Of a stretch of DNA of 64,000 nt, positions 39,629 to 48,401 are shown in pieces; within the stretch, counting starts at the first letter, position 1; each line of letters starts with the position of its first letter. The stretch comes from RYN-230 sp963851025 (GTDB taxonomy: Bacteria; Actinomycetota; Actinomycetes; Streptosporangiales; Streptosporangiaceae). The position numbers and the translations under genes are program-made. Location: the NCBI GenBank assembly GCA_963851025.1, contig CAWKOA010000030.1, forward strand, positions 186,001 through 250,000, read 5' to 3'. The notes under the pieces were generated by a model, which saw nothing but the letters and a program-made list of their open reading frames with translations, was not told the DNA's origin and searched no databases.

Positions 39629-40057
39629 ATGCCTAACTTCAACGACGCCAAGATCACCAGCCTGTACGTGAACGCCGCGGGCGCGGTCTCCGACATCCCG
39701 GACGACGCGCCGAACGCGCCCAACGGGGGGCCGTTCGACGTGACCCTCGAGATGGTGGCCGGTGCCGGGCTGAACGGCGCCTACACCCTGAACACCACCT
39801 GCACCGACGTGACCGCGAGCGCGGCCGCCCCGGCGTCGCTCACGCCCGGCGGCGTGCTCAACGGGGCCACCGACACCTTCGGCAGCGCGGCCAACTGGAA
39901 GTCGCCGACGGCGCTGTACAACACGTTCAACCATTCGGAGACGGTCACCCCGGCCGCGGGCGTCACCGGCCACGTGTACCAGTACACGGCGGCCCTGTTC
40001 ACCGCCAACGGCCAGATCGTCTCGATCAAGCAGAGTGACCCGTTCATCCTGCTGTGA
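39629..40057 (+). CDS. Small secreted-like beta-sheet protein, unknown function
   Basis: A 142-residue protein without recognised domain and without a clear signal peptide. Short strands rich in Thr, Asn, Val and Gly (KITSLYVNAAGAVSDIPDD, FDVTLEMVAGAGLNGAYTL, GHVYQYTAALFTANGQIVS) suggest an Ig-like or jelly-roll beta-sandwich. Two short acidic loops are present, and only one cysteine. The frame is intact, codon use is typical, and a perfect terminator hairpin follows 22 bases after the stop. It precedes the sigma/CHAT/subtilase locus but is transcribed toward it, so it is probably not part of that unit. Confidence 0.6.
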   Translation: MPNFNDAKITSLYVNAAGAVSDIPDDAPNAPNGGPFDVTLEMVAGAGLNGAYTLNTTCTDVTASAAAPASLTPGGVLNGATDTFGSAANWKSPTALYNTFNHSETVTPAAGVTGHVYQYTAALFTANGQIVSIKQSDPFILL

Positions 40058-40079
40058 GCACTGCGCGCCAGCACTAGCC

Positions 40080-40110
40080 AGGCCCCGGGCGGTAACCACG
40101 CCCGGGGCCT
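40080..40110. terminator. Perfect 11-bp hairpin between convergent genes
   Basis: AGGCCCCGGGC pairs perfectly with GCCCGGGGCCT around a 9-base loop. It lies between the small beta-sheet protein gene and the end of the sigma-associated gene, and marks the left border of the sigma/CHAT locus. Confidence 0.75.
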
Positions 40111-40182
40111 CGGTTCTCGTTGCGGCGAATTCTCGCGGGCCTGGCCGCGCGGGACGACCGGACGGGCCGGGGGAGCCGCGGG

Positions 40183-40645
40183 CTACAGCGTGATCCAGGT
40201 GGTCAGCACGCTGACGCCGGCCGTGGTGTGGCAGTGCAGCCGGAACGGCGAGGACGGCAGCGGGCGGATGATGAAGCAGCCGATCTCGTCGATCTCCGCG
40301 GTCGCGGCCGGGCCGGTGGCCGGGCAGGCGTCAACGTGGCCGGGCTGGGACGGGACGATCTGGCCCACGATCGAGTCCGGGCCGATCTCCAGCTCGATGG
40401 TGAGCTCCGACCCGGCGAACGACAGGAACCGCGGACCGGCCTCCTCCGCCCGGACGGCGGGCGCGGCGGCGGGCTGGGCGGCCGAGTCGAACGTGAGCGC
40501 GGCCAGCTCGGCGTCGACGTTGTGCCAGGTGTACGCGGCCTTGCCCGCCTCGGTGAACGCGGGCCGGCACGGCCCGTGCGGCGCGGACGGCCTCGCCCAG
40601 CGCGGCCATCAGGCGGTCATCATCGGCCCACTGCTGGCTCGCCAC
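40183..40645 (-). CDS. Sigma-coupled small protein, candidate anti-sigma factor or protease substrate
   Basis: About 154 residues, no named domain. The N-terminal ~45 residues are helical (SQQWADDDRLMAALGEAVRA, then ARAVPARFTEAGKAAYTWHN), followed by VDAELAALTFDSA. The C-terminal ~85 residues form an Ig-like sandwich: GSELTIELEIGPDSIVGQIV, then EIDEIGCFIIRPLPSSPFRL and a final WITL. The same two-part layout follows ECF sigma genes in many actinomycetes, as I recall it. The start is a GTG at 40645 with GGAGG eight bases before it, and lies 26 bases inside the end of the sigma gene, so translation is coupled. The frame shifts near 40560. Coupling to a sigma factor next to two proteases suggests it binds the sigma factor or is cleaved; neither is shown. 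Confidence 0.7.
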
Positions 40646-41238
40646 TGGGATCACCTCCGGCGGGGAATTCGTTGCTGATCAGGGCGGCGACCGCCGGGTA
40701 CCGGCGGAGCCGGTCCAGGCAGCGGGCCCGGCTCGGGCCGATGCTGCCGACCGGGATGCCCAGCTTGGCGCTGATGTCAGCGTAAGGGACCGGCGGATCC
40801 GCGCAGGAGCAGGCCGACCAGTTCCTGGCAGCGCGGCGGCAGGTGCGCGAACGCCTCCCGGAGCGCCGCGTTGCGCTCGGCGGCGAGCACCTCGCGCTCG
40901 GCGGCCTCCGGGTCCTCGTCCGCGATGTCCGCGGCGTCCACCGCGTCGCCCAGGGCCTCCTGCCTGCGGGCGGCGCTGAGCACCCGGCCGCACTCCCGGC
41001 GGGTGGTCGTGGCCAGCCAGCCCGGCAGCGCGGCCGGCTCGCGGATGAACGCTAACTGGTCCACCAGCCGGAGCCAGACGCTCTGGCCGACGTCGTCCGC
41101 GTCGGCCCGGTCCAGCCGGTACCGGCGGCAGATCGACCAGATCAGCGGCGCGTACCGGTCCACGATCGCGTCCCAGGCGCGCTTGTCCCCGTCCCGGGCC
41201 CGGGCCACCAGCGCGGCGACCGGCGAGTCATCGCGCAT
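40620..41238 (-). CDS. ECF-type RNA polymerase sigma factor
   Basis: About 206 residues. Region 2 is clear: SPVAALVARARDGDKRAWDA, VDRYAPLIWSICRRYRLDRA, DADDVGQSVWLRLVDQLAFI, then WLATTTRRECGRVLSAARRQ. A linker rich in Asp/Glu follows. Region 4 begins at AFAHLPPRCQELVGLLLR, shifts frame near 40795 and continues as YADISAKLGIPVGSIGPSRA and RCLDRLRR. The stop is TGA at 40620-40622. Start ATG 41238 with GAGGA. It is the first gene of the pair with the small protein. Its targets may include the divergent CHAT and subtilase promoters at 44301-44490, which is inference. Confidence 0.88.
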
Positions 41239-41650
41239 CGCGGGCCCGTCCTCTCGCCGCGCGGGCCGCCGCAGCGGCGCGGGCGGTCCGTGGATGCCCT
41301 GCATTCTACGGGGACGGCCCAGCCCGGGGGCTATCTCCATCGGCACCTGACCCTCTGGCGGCGCGGCGGCCGGATGCCGCCGCCGCGCTGCGCCCGCCTG
41401 GCTCGCATACACGCTTCGCTGAGACGGAGGCCGCCGCGCCGGCCGTGATACCACCCGCGGGGCACACATTTTCCGGGATCAATTCCCCCGATGCGGTATC
41501 AGGGGGGCCCCGGGGCGCTCCGTCCAGTCAGAACCCGGCGGACCGGGGGCGGGGAGACACCGGGAGGCGGGGGAAGGCCCGGCCCGGCTGTGCCTGCGCG
41601 AGCGGGTGCGGCCGGGCCAGGCCGGCCAGCCTGCCCGGCCGGCTGCCCGG
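41239..41650. other. Intergenic region upstream of the sigma gene
   Basis: 412 bases, no gene supported. On the minus strand TAGAAT at about 41305-41310 could be a -10 box for the sigma gene. Near the CHAT end, GGCCCGGCC (41576-41584) and GGCCGGGCC (41610-41618) form a 9-bp stem with a long GC-rich loop, a possible terminator of the CHAT transcript. Confidence 0.4.
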
Positions 41651-44300
41651 TCAGCCCGCGCCCAGCGTCACCAGGGACGCCGCGGTGGCCTGCTGGATCT
41701 GATCGCCGGTGAGGCCGAGCCGGACATGGCACATCGACTCGGCCAGGTTATGGCCTGCTCGCAGGTTCCGGTGCAGGCCGACCATGAGGGGCACGACCGC
41801 CTGGTCGTTCAGCGGGGACGACACTGGCGACGATCCCGGCCGTTCCCAGCGGCAGCAGGCTGGCGACCAGGCCGAGAAGCTCGTCAGCCCCGGCAGGCGC
41901 CTGCAGGCCGGAGTCGCAGCTCGAGAGAACCAGCCGGTAAGGCGCGCGGTCCAGCTGCTCGAAGTCATAGACGGTGAGCGGTCCGTCGCGCATGCGCAGG
42001 GAAGAGAACATCGGGCTGTCGGCGCGGAAGGTTCCGTGCGCGGCGATATGCGCCAGCCAGGCTCCGTCGAGCGCGGACAGCACCCGCCCCGCGGTGGCCT
42101 CAGCCCCGCCGAGCACGGTGACGTCGTCATACAGGGGCGCGATCAGCGGAACCTCAGCGCCGTCAGTGACCAGGCCAGGCCCGCGGGCCAGGGTGACATG
42201 CGGGCGGCCCGGCGGCGAGGCTGAATGCGCGCGCAGCCAGGCGCCAGCGGACGGCGCCACGCTGAACACGCGGCCGCTGAGGGCCGGAATCAGGGCCCAC
42301 GGAATCGCGTGAAGCCTTCCCGGCGGTACGACCACGACTGGCCGGTCGCCCAGGTCACCGGCGGCCGGGCCGAGGAGCGCGTCCTGGAGCTGCGGGCCGG
42401 CCGCCTTCAGGATGCCGAGCGCACTGCCCGGGTGGTCCCCGGGGCGGCTGCGGGCCAGGCGGCGCAGGGCAAAACCGGCGAGATCAGAAGCGCGGGTGGC
42501 GTCCTGCGTGCGGCCTGCGGTGAATTGCCGTACTCGCCCGGCGGCGCAGGACAGTACGTGCAGGACGCCGTCGAGGTCGATGATCTCGATCAGCTGGGCG
42601 GTGCCCAGCTGGTCGAGCAGTTCCGGGATGCTGACCACGCTGGGGCCGGAGCTGGGAGCCCCCCGGGCCCTCAGCGATGTGGCACGTACCGATCTTTCGA
42701 GCCGCTGCTGCTGCCGCTGGAGCGCGGCGGAGGGCCGGCCCTGGCGCCGGGCGTCCTCCAGCCGGCCGGTGATCTCGCGCAGCGCCGCCAGGCTGTCCGC
42801 GAATCCCGTGCCGGCCGGGGGCCTTACCGGCGGGACGGCCAGCGCCGTGGCCCGCCAGCGTTCACTCCAGGTCAGCAGGAGCCGGGGCCGGTGAGCCCGC
42901 GCAGCATGACGCTGCGCGAGGACAGCCAGTTCGGCCCCGTGGGCGGTGGCCTGTGCTCGCAGTTCGGAGGCGCCCAGGGTGAACTGGAACTCATCCAGGA
43001 CCGCCAGCCCGCGGCGGCAGGCGGCGAGCAGGCGGCGCGGATCGGCGGCCGCCTCGGCCCGCAGCGCCTCGCTGAGCCAGCCGCTGGCCCGTGACAGCGC
43101 CGGGCCGCGCCGCCGGCTGCGCGCGGCCGCGCTGAGATGACGATCGGCGTCAGTCCCGCGGCCCAGGTCCAGCGCCACCCGCCCAGCCAGCCAGATGCGC
43201 CTGGGTGGCCTCGGCCGAGCCGAGCGCCTCCAGCTGGCCGGCGGCCCGGTCCGCGGCGCTGAGCAACTGGGCCGACACCTGGCCGGCCGCATAACGGGCC
43301 CGGACGAGCACGAGCCCGGCGTGGGCCTGCCACCAGGCGCTCTGCTGGGACCGGAAGAGGCGGCGGGCGGCCTGGGCCCGGTCCAGGGCCACCTGCGGCT
43401 GCGCCGCGGCCAGCGCGCAGTTGGCCGCCATCAGCAGCAATTCGGCCTTCTTGGTGGACCAGCCATGGGCTTGCTCGATATCGCGTATGGCCGCGTCCGC
43501 CTCGGCCAGCGCATCACGGGCCAGCCCGGCCGCCAGCAGCACGTCGCATCGGTCGAAGCTGAGGAAAGGCGTAGGCACGTTCAGCGGCCGGTAACGGGTG
43601 GCGGCCTCATCGAGGAAAGAAAGGGCCGCCGGAAGGTCTCCTGACCGGAAAGCGGCCTCCCCGCGGTTGAGCACCGTCTGAATCGCTTCCAGTCTTCTGG
43701 CTGGTTCTGGCGAACAGCCGTCCGGCGGCCACAAAATCAGCATCCGCACGGGCGGTCGACCCGATGGCCAGGTAGACCAGCCCGCGGCCGCTCAGCGCGC
43801 GGGCCGTCCAGACCAGATCGTCCGCGCGCGCTGCAGCGACGCTGATCGCGTGCCGGAAGTCGTCCAGGGCCGCCGCGTACCGGCCCAGGTTCCACAGCAC
43901 GATGCCGCGCCGGTGCAGTACCCGTCCCAGCAGTACGCCGGTGGACAGCTGGATAGCGCGATCGAAGGCGGCGAGTCCGCCCGCCGTCGGCCCGCGTAGA
44001 CGAGCGCTGTCCCCAGGGACCCCAGCACATCGGCCTCGCGTTCGGCCGCACCGGTCTGGCGGGCCAGTTGCAGCGCGCGGCGCAGCTCGCGGACCCCGGC
44101 ATTGACATCACCGGTATCACGCAGGACGATCCCGGCGGCCTGACGGGCGACAGAGGCCTCATGCGGGCCAGGCCGGCCGCGCAGAACCGCCGCGCCTGGG
44201 CCAATGCCTCATGCGGACGGGACAGGGCCAGCAGCAGCAAATCGTCCGCATCGCGCCGACTAGTTCCGGCGGCAAGTGCGCCTTCGGCCACGACGCTCAT
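41651..44300 (-). CDS. TPR-CHAT caspase-like protease, frameshifted in assembly
   Basis: About 880 residues. The N-terminal ~550 are helical TPR-like repeats, e.g. GAAEREADVLGSLGTALVYA, LHRRGIVLWNLGRYAAALDD and RNR-like FRSGDLPAALSFLDEAATRY. The C-terminal ~330 are a CHAT domain (caspase/separase clan): VVVVPPGRLHAIPWALIPAL, then the catalytic His in LAHIAAHGTFR and the catalytic Cys in YRLVLSSCDSG. The domain closes with LPLGTAGIVASVV and, after a shift near 41820, SPLNDQAVVPLMVGLHRNL. The dyad is intact, so it should be an active cysteine protease once triggered; TPRs usually sense the trigger. Further frameshifts near 44160, 43990, 43690 and 43190. It is transcribed away from the subtilase gene and toward the sigma pair. 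Confidence 0.88.
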
Positions 44301-44490
44301 GCTAGTTCACGGGAAGTAGCCAGGCGGGCGGCACTGGCTTGCCAAAGACGCCGGGCAGATGTATCACCGCCTCAGGCGATAGCTCCTCATATGCAGGAGA
44401 CCGGTGGCGCATCATGCCTGCGGCCGGGAGCCCGGCCTGCGCTGGGTCCGGCGCGGCGAATCCAGGTCGTTTCGATCTACGGAGGGGCAG
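44301..44490. promoter_or_regulatory. Divergent promoter region between TPR-CHAT and subtilase genes
   Basis: 190 bases shared by two divergent genes. No strong Shine-Dalgarno sequence precedes the CHAT start, while GGAGGGG precedes the subtilase. No clear -35/-10 pair for a primary sigma factor is visible, which leaves room for recognition by the neighbouring ECF sigma factor. That is inference. Confidence 0.35.
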
Positions 44491-45845
44491 ATGACCAGGG
44501 CAGATCGTTGGAGAAATGGGCTGCAACCCAGAATCGCCGATGAGGTCGATTACATAAAGGCGGCCTTTCGCAATCCGCCCCGCAGAAAAGGTGCCAGCCA
44601 GCCGCGGGAAAAGAAAATCGTCGCCATCGCCGCCCCGGATGGCGGGATCGACCATATGTTCGCCGAAAGTGAGATCCTGGTCCGCGAGGATTATCTCGAC
44701 CGGGTGCTGGAGATTCTCGAGCAACCCTCCCGGCGCGAGCTTGAGCGTGACGACGCGAACGCGCTCCAGCCTGTCATCGCGGGCGTTACCCTGCTCACCG
44801 CCCTGGGCCGTCGCTATTCGCTGGTGGTCGATGCGCTGGGCGCTATTGACGCGCGACTCGGCCCGGGAATCGCCACGCCGAATCACGTCATGACCGTCGC
44901 AGGTGGGGTGGGCAGTTCCTGCCCGGCCACAGATCCCGAGGAAGTATACGACGATATCGAGCCATTTCCCTCGGTATGCCAGGCCGGCGGGGCGCCGGCG
45001 TGCTGATTTACATGGCCGATACCGGGCTGCTGCGGGACGCGGCGGCTCATTCGTGGCTGGCCGGGGTCCGGATGGGGGATCCGGCGGAGGACGCGGACCC
45101 TCCTTCCCCGCTTCAGGGCAACCCGCCGCGGATCCCGGCCTACACCGGGCACGGCACGTTCGTCGCGGGCGTGACGCGGTGCATGGCGCCTTCCGCGGAC
45201 ATCATCGTGACCAATGCTTTCTCGGTCGCGGGCAGTGTGCTGGAAGCGGATCTGGTGCCGAGGCTCGAGGCAGCGCTCAGCTTCGGCGTGGACATCTTCC
45301 ACCTGACCGTGGCCTGCCTGTCCCGGCACGATCTCCCGCTCATCTCGTTCCTGGAGTGGCTCAGGCGGCTGCGCCAGTACGGGGGCGTGGTGTGCATTGC
45401 CGCCGCGGGTAACAGCGGCTTCCGGAGGCCCACCTGGCCGGCCGCCTTCTCCGAGGTCATTTCCGTCGGTGCGCTCGGCGGCGACTGGCGCGGCCGGGCC
45501 TCGTTCAGCAACTTCGGCGGATGGGTGGATGTGTACGCGCCGGGACGGGACCTCATCAACGCCTACGCGACAGGCGCGTATACCTGCCACTTCAGTCCGT
45601 ATGCGGGACAGGTCCGGCGCTTCTACGGCATGGCCAGGTGGAGCGGCACGTCCTTCTCGACGCCGATCGTCACCGGGCTGATCGCCACCCGGATGTCCCG
45701 TACCGGCGAGAACAGCCGGCAGGCGGCCGCCGCCGTGCTCGCCGAAGCGCGCCGCCAGGCGATCCCGGGCGTTGGTCCGGTGCTGCTGCCCCGCTGCCCG
45801 GACGGGACCGCGGACCGGGACTGCGCCCGGCACCCCGGGTGCTAG
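44491..45845 (+). CDS. Intracellular subtilase (S8 serine peptidase) of the sigma/CHAT locus
   Basis: About 451 residues. The N-terminal ~155 have no signal peptide (RADRWRNGLQPRIADEVDYI, then KKIVAIAAPDGGIDHMFAES, LVREDYLDRVLEILEQPSRR) and look like a pro- or recognition domain. The S8 domain has the complete triad: Asp in LIYMADTGLLRD, His in YTGHGTFVAGV and Ser in WSGTSFSTPIVTGLIA. The oxyanion Asn is in CIAAAGNSGF. ASFSNFGGWVDVYAPG is the usual strand after it. The frame shifts once near 44994, between EPFPSVCQAGGA and GVLIYMADTG. Lack of a signal peptide implies cytoplasmic action, unlike most subtilases. It is divergent from TPR-CHAT, and its targets may be members of the same locus. 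Confidence 0.88.
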
Positions 45846-45862
45846 CTGATCGCCGGCCGGTC

Positions 45863-46374
45863 TCACCCGCGGGCTGTGAGCCGGTGCTGGCTGCTCCCGG
45901 GGCCTCGGTGAGGGCCAGGTCGAGGTCGCCGGCCGCGACCTGGTGACCCTGGGCGCAGCGCAGTTCGGGGTGCACCGGCTCGCCGCAGCCCCGGTGCCGG
46001 AACTCCAGCGGGGCCGGCCGGACCCAGCGGTCCCCCCACTCCATCAGCGCGGCCAGGACCGGGAAGAACTCCGTGCCCTTCTGCGTCAGCCGGTACTCCA
46101 TCCGGGTCCGCTGGCCCGGCTCCTGGTACGGCTCGCGGGCCAGCAGCCCGTCCTCGACCAGTTCGCGGAGCCGGGCCGCGGCGGCCGGCTGGCTGATCCC
46201 CGCCCGCTCGGCGAAGTCGTCGAAGTGGGAGGTCCCGTAGCAGGCCTCGCGCAGCAGCAGGAACGCGGACCTGGCCCCGATCACGTCGATGGCCCCCGCG
46301 ATCGGGCACCGGGCGTTGTCCCAGTTCTCCCGCCTGCCGAGCGGGCCGGTCAGCCGGACGGCCGCAGATTCCAT
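45863..46374 (-). CDS. HxlR-family transcriptional regulator
   Basis: About 170 residues. The winged helix is clear: RENWDNARCPIAGAIDVIGA, AFLLLREACYGTSHFDDFAE, RAGISQPAAAARLRELVEDG, then MEYRLTQKGTEFFPVLAALM. The C-terminal part has a zinc-ribbon-like pattern, FRHRGCGEPVHPELRCAQGH. HxlR proteins often sense thiol or carbonyl stress through an N-terminal cysteine; here Cys in NARCPI is in that place. The uninterrupted frame runs past 45863 into the 3' end of the convergent subtilase, so the true stop is probably the TGA at 45863 after a small indel. It is downstream of an SDR gene on the same strand, likely co-transcribed. Confidence 0.82.
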
Positions 46375-46405
46375 GCGTTCACCTCTCGCGGGCGGGTTCC
46401 CTGGC

Positions 46406-47104
46406 TCAGGGAAGGTCCGGGTACAGGGCGCTGACCCCACCGGCCAGGCCAGCCTGGACCTTCTGGCTGATCTCGTCGGCCAGGATCTCGTACCGGCCGG
46501 CGGCGATCCCGTCCACCGCGGTCACGGCGACGTCCCTGACGTCCAGCTTGGCCGCGGTGACCCGCGCTGTCATGTCGGTGTCCATGTAGCCGACGTGCAG
46601 CCCGCTGACCCGGATGCCCCGCGGGGCCAGTTCCTGGCGCAGCGCGTTGGTCAGCGACCACTCGGCGGACTTGGCCGCACAGTACCCGCCGACGGCCGGG
46701 AAGCTGACCCAGGACAGGGCGGACAGGACGTTGAGGATGGCCCCGCCCCCGTTCGCGGCGATCCCCGGCGCGAAGGCCCGGGTCACCGCGAGCGTGCCGA
46801 AGAAGTGCGTGTCCATCTCGAGCCGGATCTTCTCCAGGTCGCCGTCCAGCAGCGAGGCGCCGGTGCCGATGCCCGCGTTATTGACCAGGAGGGTCACGTC
46901 GGCGGCGGCTTCCGCGGCCGTGGCGACCGACGCCGGGTCGGTGATGTCCAGCGCGAGGGGGACCGCGCCGGGCAGGGTGACCGACGCGGGGTTGCGGGCC
47001 CCGGCGTACACGCGCGCGCCGCGGCTGATCAGCTCGGCGGCCAGGGCGCGGCCGAATCCGCGGTTGGCCCCGGTGACCAGGGCGGTGCTACCTGAGATGT
47101 CCAT
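46406..47104 (-). CDS. Short-chain dehydrogenase/reductase
   Basis: A 232-residue SDR. Cofactor site TALVTGANRGFGRALAAELI, then VTLLVNNAGIGTGASLLD. The catalytic Ser and Tyr-x-x-x-Lys are in VLSALSWVSFPAVGGYCAAK followed by SAEWSL. SGLHVGYMDTDM is the substrate loop. The Asp/Arg-free end of strand 2 (GARVYAGARNPA) suggests NADP(H). The substrate is unknown. HxlR-SDR pairs usually detoxify aldehydes or quinones, with the regulator controlling its own reductase. The start ATG at 47104 is 32 bases after a perfect 8-base inverted repeat, the probable HxlR operator. Confidence 0.85.
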   Translation of the reverse strand: MDISGSTALVTGANRGFGRALAAELISRGARVYAGARNPASVTLPGAVPLALDITDPASVATAAEAAADVTLLVNNAGIGTGASLLDGDLEKIRLEMDTHFFGTLAVTRAFAPGIAANGGGAILNVLSALSWVSFPAVGGYCAAKSAEWSLTNALRQELAPRGIRVSGLHVGYMDTDMTARVTAAKLDVRDVAVTAVDGIAAGRYEILADEISQKVQAGLAGGVSALYPDLP

Positions 47105-47135
47105 GTCGGGCTCCAGACGAGGCGGTGCTGGCGAG

Positions 47136-47163
47136 TGCTGACTAAACAGAACTACAGTCAGCA
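47136..47163. promoter_or_regulatory. Inverted repeat, probable HxlR operator
   Basis: Perfect 8-base arms TGCTGACT and AGTCAGCA are separated by 12 bases, lying just upstream of the SDR-HxlR operon. The whole element is AT-rich. The symmetry suits a winged-helix dimer. Confidence 0.6.
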
Positions 47164-47285
47164 GCATAGACATCTGGCTAAAGATAAGGCAAGTCAGATG
47201 GCTGCGGGTCATGGCCGGGGCGCCGGCGTTCCGGCCGGGCGCCGGGTTCAGCGGGGGCGCGGGGGGATCAGCCGGGCGCCGCGTT

Positions 47286-48401
47286 TCAGCCGGGGGGCGG
47301 GACCAGGCGCAGGCCGTGCCGGGGCGGGCTGGTCACGGGATGGCCGTCGCCGGGCACCGCGGTCAGCGTGAGGCCGAACACGTGTGACTGGAGCTCGCCG
47401 GTGCTGATCCCGATCGAGGAGGCGATCGTGGCGGGCGTCTCACCGCCGGACCGGATGGCCCGGAAGACCTTGGCCAGCAGCTGTGAGGACTCGCGCTCGA
47501 TGCCGTGCGGCTCGCTGCGCCGGTAACCGAGCCGGGAGAGCTGCACGCACGAGGTCCGGTACCCCCACTCGGTCAGCAGGCCCAGCTCGTGCAGCCGGTG
47601 GGTCAGCGCCATGGCCGACACCTTCCAGGTCCGCTTGGCCTCCAGGATCTGGGCCGGGGTGGCGTCGCGCAGGCCCTCGGCCAGGACGCTGGCCCGGGGC
47701 ATCAGGAACGCGGCGGCGAAACGGTTGGCCTCGGCCTCGCCAGCCGGGCGGCTGGGCACCTGGTGCTCCCCGTGCAGGACGAGGTGGCCGAGCTCGTGAG
47801 CGGCGTCGAAGCGGCCGCGCTCGCCGGACTTGCCGGTGGCCAGGAAGATGAACGGCCGCCCCTGCCAGTACAGCGAGTACGCGTCCAGCTCGGTGTTCTC
47901 CGGGGTCAGCGAGTAGATCCGGGCCCCGCGGGACTCGAGCAGGTGCAGCACGTTGCTGACCGGGCGCTCGCCCAGGCCCCAGTGGGCCCGGACCACCTCG
48001 GCGGCCGCCTCGGGGTCGTGGCCGCCGAGGCGGGGGATATCGGTCTCCGGCAGCCGGAACCGCGCGTCGATCCAGTCGTTGATCAGCAGCGCGACCCGGC
48101 CCGCGCTCAGCGCCCGGTCCCGCTGCCGGGCGGTCATCTTGCTCAGGGCCCGGAAGCTCACCGCGTCCGGCGGGATCTCGTCCACGTCAGGCGCGCCGAG
48201 GAACCCGGGGGAGACGTCGAGCGCCCCGGCCAGCTGCCGCAGGGTGTCCGCGGCCGGTTCCTGGTGGCCGTTCTCGTACAGGGAGATGCTGCGCGTGCTG
48301 AGGCCGGTCAGCCCGGCCAGCTGGGTCAGGGTGAGGCCCCGCCGCTTGCGGGCGATCATCAGCCGGGACGGGGTCAGGGCCGCCTGCTGTCCGCGCGGCA
48401 T
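47286..48401 (-). CDS. XRE-ImmA/IrrE-type regulator with metallopeptidase domain
   Basis: About 371 residues. An N-terminal Cro/CI helix-turn-helix (RLMIARKRRGLTLTQLAGLT, LSTRSISLYENGHQEPAADT) is joined to an ImmA/IrrE metallopeptidase domain. The zinc motif is RFDAAHELGHLVLHGE, with EAEANRFAAAFLMP supplying the third ligand. A C-terminal ~90-residue region carries a second possible DNA-binding helix pair (TPATIASSIGISTGELQSHV). Such fusions act as self-contained regulators that cleave a partner repressor under stress or phage induction. The start is set at ATG 48401, which overlaps a TGA of the preceding gene (TGATG). The frame is intact. Confidence 0.85.
   Translation of the reverse strand: MPRGQQAALTPSRLMIARKRRGLTLTQLAGLTGLSTRSISLYENGHQEPAADTLRQLAGALDVSPGFLGAPDVDEIPPDAVSFRALSKMTARQRDRALSAGRVALLINDWIDARFRLPETDIPRLGGHDPEAAAEVVRAHWGLGERPVSNVLHLLESRGARIYSLTPENTELDAYSLYWQGRPFIFLATGKSGERGRFDAAHELGHLVLHGEHQVPSRPAGEAEANRFAAAFLMPRASVLAEGLRDATPAQILEAKRTWKVSAMALTHRLHELGLLTEWGYRTSCVQLSRLGYRRSEPHGIERESSQLLAKVFRAIRSGGETPATIASSIGISTGELQSHVFGLTLTAVPGDGHPVTSPPRHGLRLVPPPG

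Noticed and set aside
39629..40057. Inclusion of the small beta-sheet protein in the sigma/CHAT system
   Set aside because: It is on the opposite strand and cut off by a strong hairpin, so a shared role is not supported.
45670..45862. A long antisense extension of the HxlR gene into the subtilase 3' end
   Set aside because: The subtilase C-terminus is clearly coding on the plus strand; a small indel near 45880 in the HxlR gene explains the missed stop at 45863.
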